This document shows, piece by piece, positions 62,579 to 64,000 of a stretch of DNA of 64,000 bases (position 1 is its first letter; each line of letters starts with the position of its first letter). Source of the DNA: Actinomycetales bacterium (GTDB lineage Bacteria; Actinomycetota; Actinomycetes; Actinomycetales; Microbacteriaceae). The notes under the pieces are model-generated. The model ran no database searches, was not told the DNA's origin, and saw only the letters and a list, made by a program, of their open reading frames with translations. A program made the translations under genes and the position numbers. The stretch spans positions 1 through 64,000 of the forward strand of contig JAATGV010000037.1 in the NCBI GenBank assembly GCA_015654475.1, written 5' to 3'.

Positions 62579-62938
62579 TCAGAATGCGAGCATCTGCACT
62601 GCTTGGCGCACGATCGTCTTCCGTGATTGACGCAGCGCATCAATCGGAGTGGCACCCACCATGTCATTCGGTGTGAGCATCCACGTGCATGCTTCGTCGT
62701 CGCCGTATCCCGCGTCGTGCAATGAGATCAAGGTTCCCCTGAGGTGCTGGAGAGGCTGACCGTCGCGGAGGAACACGTCGGGAATGCGGCGCTGCCCGTC
62801 TTGAAAGCGAGATCCCAGGTCTTTGTTCTCGACGAGTCGCTTGACTCTGGCACGCGAAACACCGAGCGCCTCGGCGGCTTCGTCGTAGCTCAGCCAAGTG
62901 ATGGAGTTCTCTGGCTCTCGCGGATTGTCCTGTGGCAC
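62579..62938 (-). CDS. Rv2175c-like DNA-binding protein
   Basis: A 119-residue protein with an N-terminal winged or helix-turn-helix region (WLSYDEAAEALGVSRARVKRLVE) and a C-terminal ~60-residue domain (LRGTLISLHDAGYGDDEACTWML). It matches the actinobacterial Rv2175c family, whose M. tuberculosis member binds DNA and is phosphorylated by the kinase PknL. Here too it is next to a Ser/Thr kinase gene, transcribed in the opposite direction. The start is a GTG at 62938. It converges with the prenyl synthase gene. Confidence 0.92.
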   Translation of the reverse strand: MPQDNPREPENSITWLSYDEAAEALGVSRARVKRLVENKDLGSRFQDGQRRIPDVFLRDGQPLQHLRGTLISLHDAGYGDDEACTWMLTPNDMVGATPIDALRQSRKTIVRQAVQMLAF

Positions 62939-63023
62939 GCTCTCATTTTTTCACGTCTGCACGCCATGTGGTAATCGAACCCGGAAAAAGATACCCAACT
63001 GTGCCGATGTCTTCGGTTTTCGA

Positions 63024-63056
63024 GTGGCAAAAGTACACATCAGTCACTTTTGTCAC
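63024..63056. repeat. Imperfect inverted repeat between Rv2175c-like and kinase genes
   Basis: Arms GTGGCAAAAGT (63024-63034) and ACTTTTGTCAC (63046-63056) match at 10 of 11 positions with an 11-base spacer. The right arm overlaps a 9-base tandem GTCACTTTT GTCACTTTC. Its location between divergent promoters suggests an operator, possibly for the Rv2175c-like protein, but that is inference. Confidence 0.5.
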
Positions 63057-63122
63057 TTTCACCACATCCGTTTACTGTGACAACACACCCAATTGCTTCA
63101 CGTTGCTACCCCCACGCGAACC

Positions 63123-63128
63123 TAGAAT
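63123..63128 (+). promoter_or_regulatory. Candidate -10 for a leaderless kinase mRNA
   Basis: TAGAAT lies 6 bases before the GTG start of the kinase gene, the distance expected between a -10 box and a transcription start. No Shine-Dalgarno is present, so the message may start at the GTG itself, as is common in Actinobacteria. No clear -35 was found. Confidence 0.5.
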
Positions 63129-63134
63129 GAACCC

Positions 63135-64000
63135 GTGACCGAACAGCCGCCGATCAGCGACCCCATCGTTGGGCGAACCATCGACGGCCGCTATCACATC
63201 GACGAGGTCATCGCCTCCGGTGGGATGGCCACCGTGTACCGCGCAACCGACGTTCGCCTCCAGCGCTCGGTTGCCGTCAAGGTCATGCATGCGCACCTCG
63301 CGGCCGATCAGCAGTTCCGCGACAGGTTCCTCAGCGAGGCCCTTGCCTCCGCAAAGCTCGCACATCCCAACATTGTCAACGTCTACGATCAGGGTCATGA
63401 GGCCGGACTCTGGTATCTGGTGATGGAATATGTTCCTAACATCACGCTCCGTGACCTGCTGCGCAAGAGACGATCGCTCAGTCCTCACGAAGCATTGAGC
63501 ATCTTCAGCCCGGCCCTTGCCGGACTTGCCGCCGCACACGATGCAGGCATTCTTCACCGAGACCTTAAACCAGAAAACATCCTTCTCGCCGACGATGGCC
63601 GCGTCAAACTTGCCGACTTCGGCCTCGCGCGCGCCGTCAGCGACCATACCTCGCCGACCCAGAGCCTCATCGGCAGTGTCGCGTACATGTCTCCCGAGTT
63701 GCTTTCCCGCGGCCGCGCGGATGCTCGTAGCGACATTTATGCGATGGGCATCATTCTCTACGAAATGCTTGTCGGAGCCCGGCCGTTTCGCAGCAAAGAT
63801 GCGGTACAGATCGCGCTGCAGCACGCGAACGATCCCGTTCCACTACCATCGGCAAGCAATCCGAATATCCCGGTAGACGTTGACGAACTCGTGCAGTGGG
63901 CCACCGCGAAACAACCAGATGATCGGCCGAGGAACGCCCACATCCTGCGCGAGCAAACCGACGACATCATCGCCACACTCGGCACAGACAGCGGGAGCGT
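63135..64000 (+). CDS. Serine/threonine protein kinase (PknL/PknB-like, partial)
   Basis: A GTG at 63135 opens a frame that runs off the right edge (288 codons visible). The kinase domain is complete in its key parts: Gly-loop IASGGMATVYRA, Lys in VAVKVMH, catalytic loop HRDLKPENILL, DFGLARA, and the activation-segment end GSVAYMSPE. These mark an active Hanks-type kinase of the PknB group. Membrane helix and any PASTA repeats would lie beyond the window. Beside an Rv2175c-like gene, PknL is the best-fitting name by synteny. Confidence 0.95.
   Translation, partial: MTEQPPISDPIVGRTIDGRYHIDEVIASGGMATVYRATDVRLQRSVAVKVMHAHLAADQQFRDRFLSEALASAKLAHPNIVNVYDQGHEAGLWYLVMEYVPNITLRDLLRKRRSLSPHEALSIFSPALAGLAAAHDAGILHRDLKPENILLADDGRVKLADFGLARAVSDHTSPTQSLIGSVAYMSPELLSRGRADARSDIYAMGIILYEMLVGARPFRSKDAVQIALQHANDPVPLPSASNPNIPVDVDELVQWATAKQPDDRPRNAHILREQTDDIIATLGTDSGS

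Overview
The window reads as a contiguous chromosomal segment of a high-GC Gram-positive bacterium. Several lineage markers point to Actinomycetota, most likely order Micrococcales and possibly family Microbacteriaceae: a division and cell-wall cluster containing SepF, YggT and DivIVA (Wag31); a DUF3040 protein; a prenyl synthase / Rv2175c-like / PknL-like trio; a trp operon carrying the two small actinobacterial membrane proteins; a degenerate PriA; and a guanylate kinase fused to an actinobacterial integration-host-factor domain. The family-level placement is inference. I saw no mobile element, CRISPR array, rRNA or tRNA gene.

Layout, following transcription from right to left, because nearly every gene is on the minus strand. 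(1) 42-60 kb: the division and cell-wall cluster mraZ-rsmH-ftsL-ftsI-murE-murF-mraY-murD-ftsW-murG-murC-ftsQ-ftsZ-sepF-yggT-divIVA. It is followed by lspA, an RluA-type pseudouridine synthase and dnaE. Most junctions are 4-base stop/start overlaps. Three 10-bp-spaced MraZ-type boxes precede mraZ. (2) 34-37 kb: an unrecognised protein, hisD, and an NfeD/SPFH membrane pair. (3) 24-33 kb: the pyrimidine operon pyrR-pyrB-pyrC-(PH-like membrane protein)-carA-carB-pyrF, headed by an RNA hairpin that looks like a PyrR-binding site enclosing the pyrR ribosome-binding site. (4) 15-24 kb: gmk (fused), rpoZ, coaBC, metK, priA, the methionine ABC importer metQ-metN-metI, fmt and rsmB. Several of these genes supply or use methionine and SAM, or support translation start. 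(5) 1-13 kb: rpe, then a merged histidine/tryptophan operon hisE-hisG-hisF-hisI-trpE-(two membrane proteins)-trpC-trpB-trpA, followed by lgt and most of gltB, which runs off the left edge. (6) 60.1-64 kb: an 806-base non-coding stretch containing four copies of a GC-rich repeat and a clear terminator, then DUF3040 (minus), a prenyl diphosphate synthase (plus), an Rv2175c-like DNA-binding protein (minus) and the start of a Ser/Thr protein kinase (plus).

The most striking observations are these. trpB has an in-frame TAG that cuts off its last ~51 codons although the downstream codons are still conserved. mIHF and guanylate kinase are fused. The MurE substrate motif reads AHPR instead of DNPR. 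The usual ylmE/pgeF genes are absent between ftsZ and sepF. Four inverted/direct repeats lie upstream of mraZ. A 12-codon open frame with a strong Shine-Dalgarno sits between ftsQ and ftsZ. I did not find a clearly new multi-gene system; the window is mostly housekeeping.
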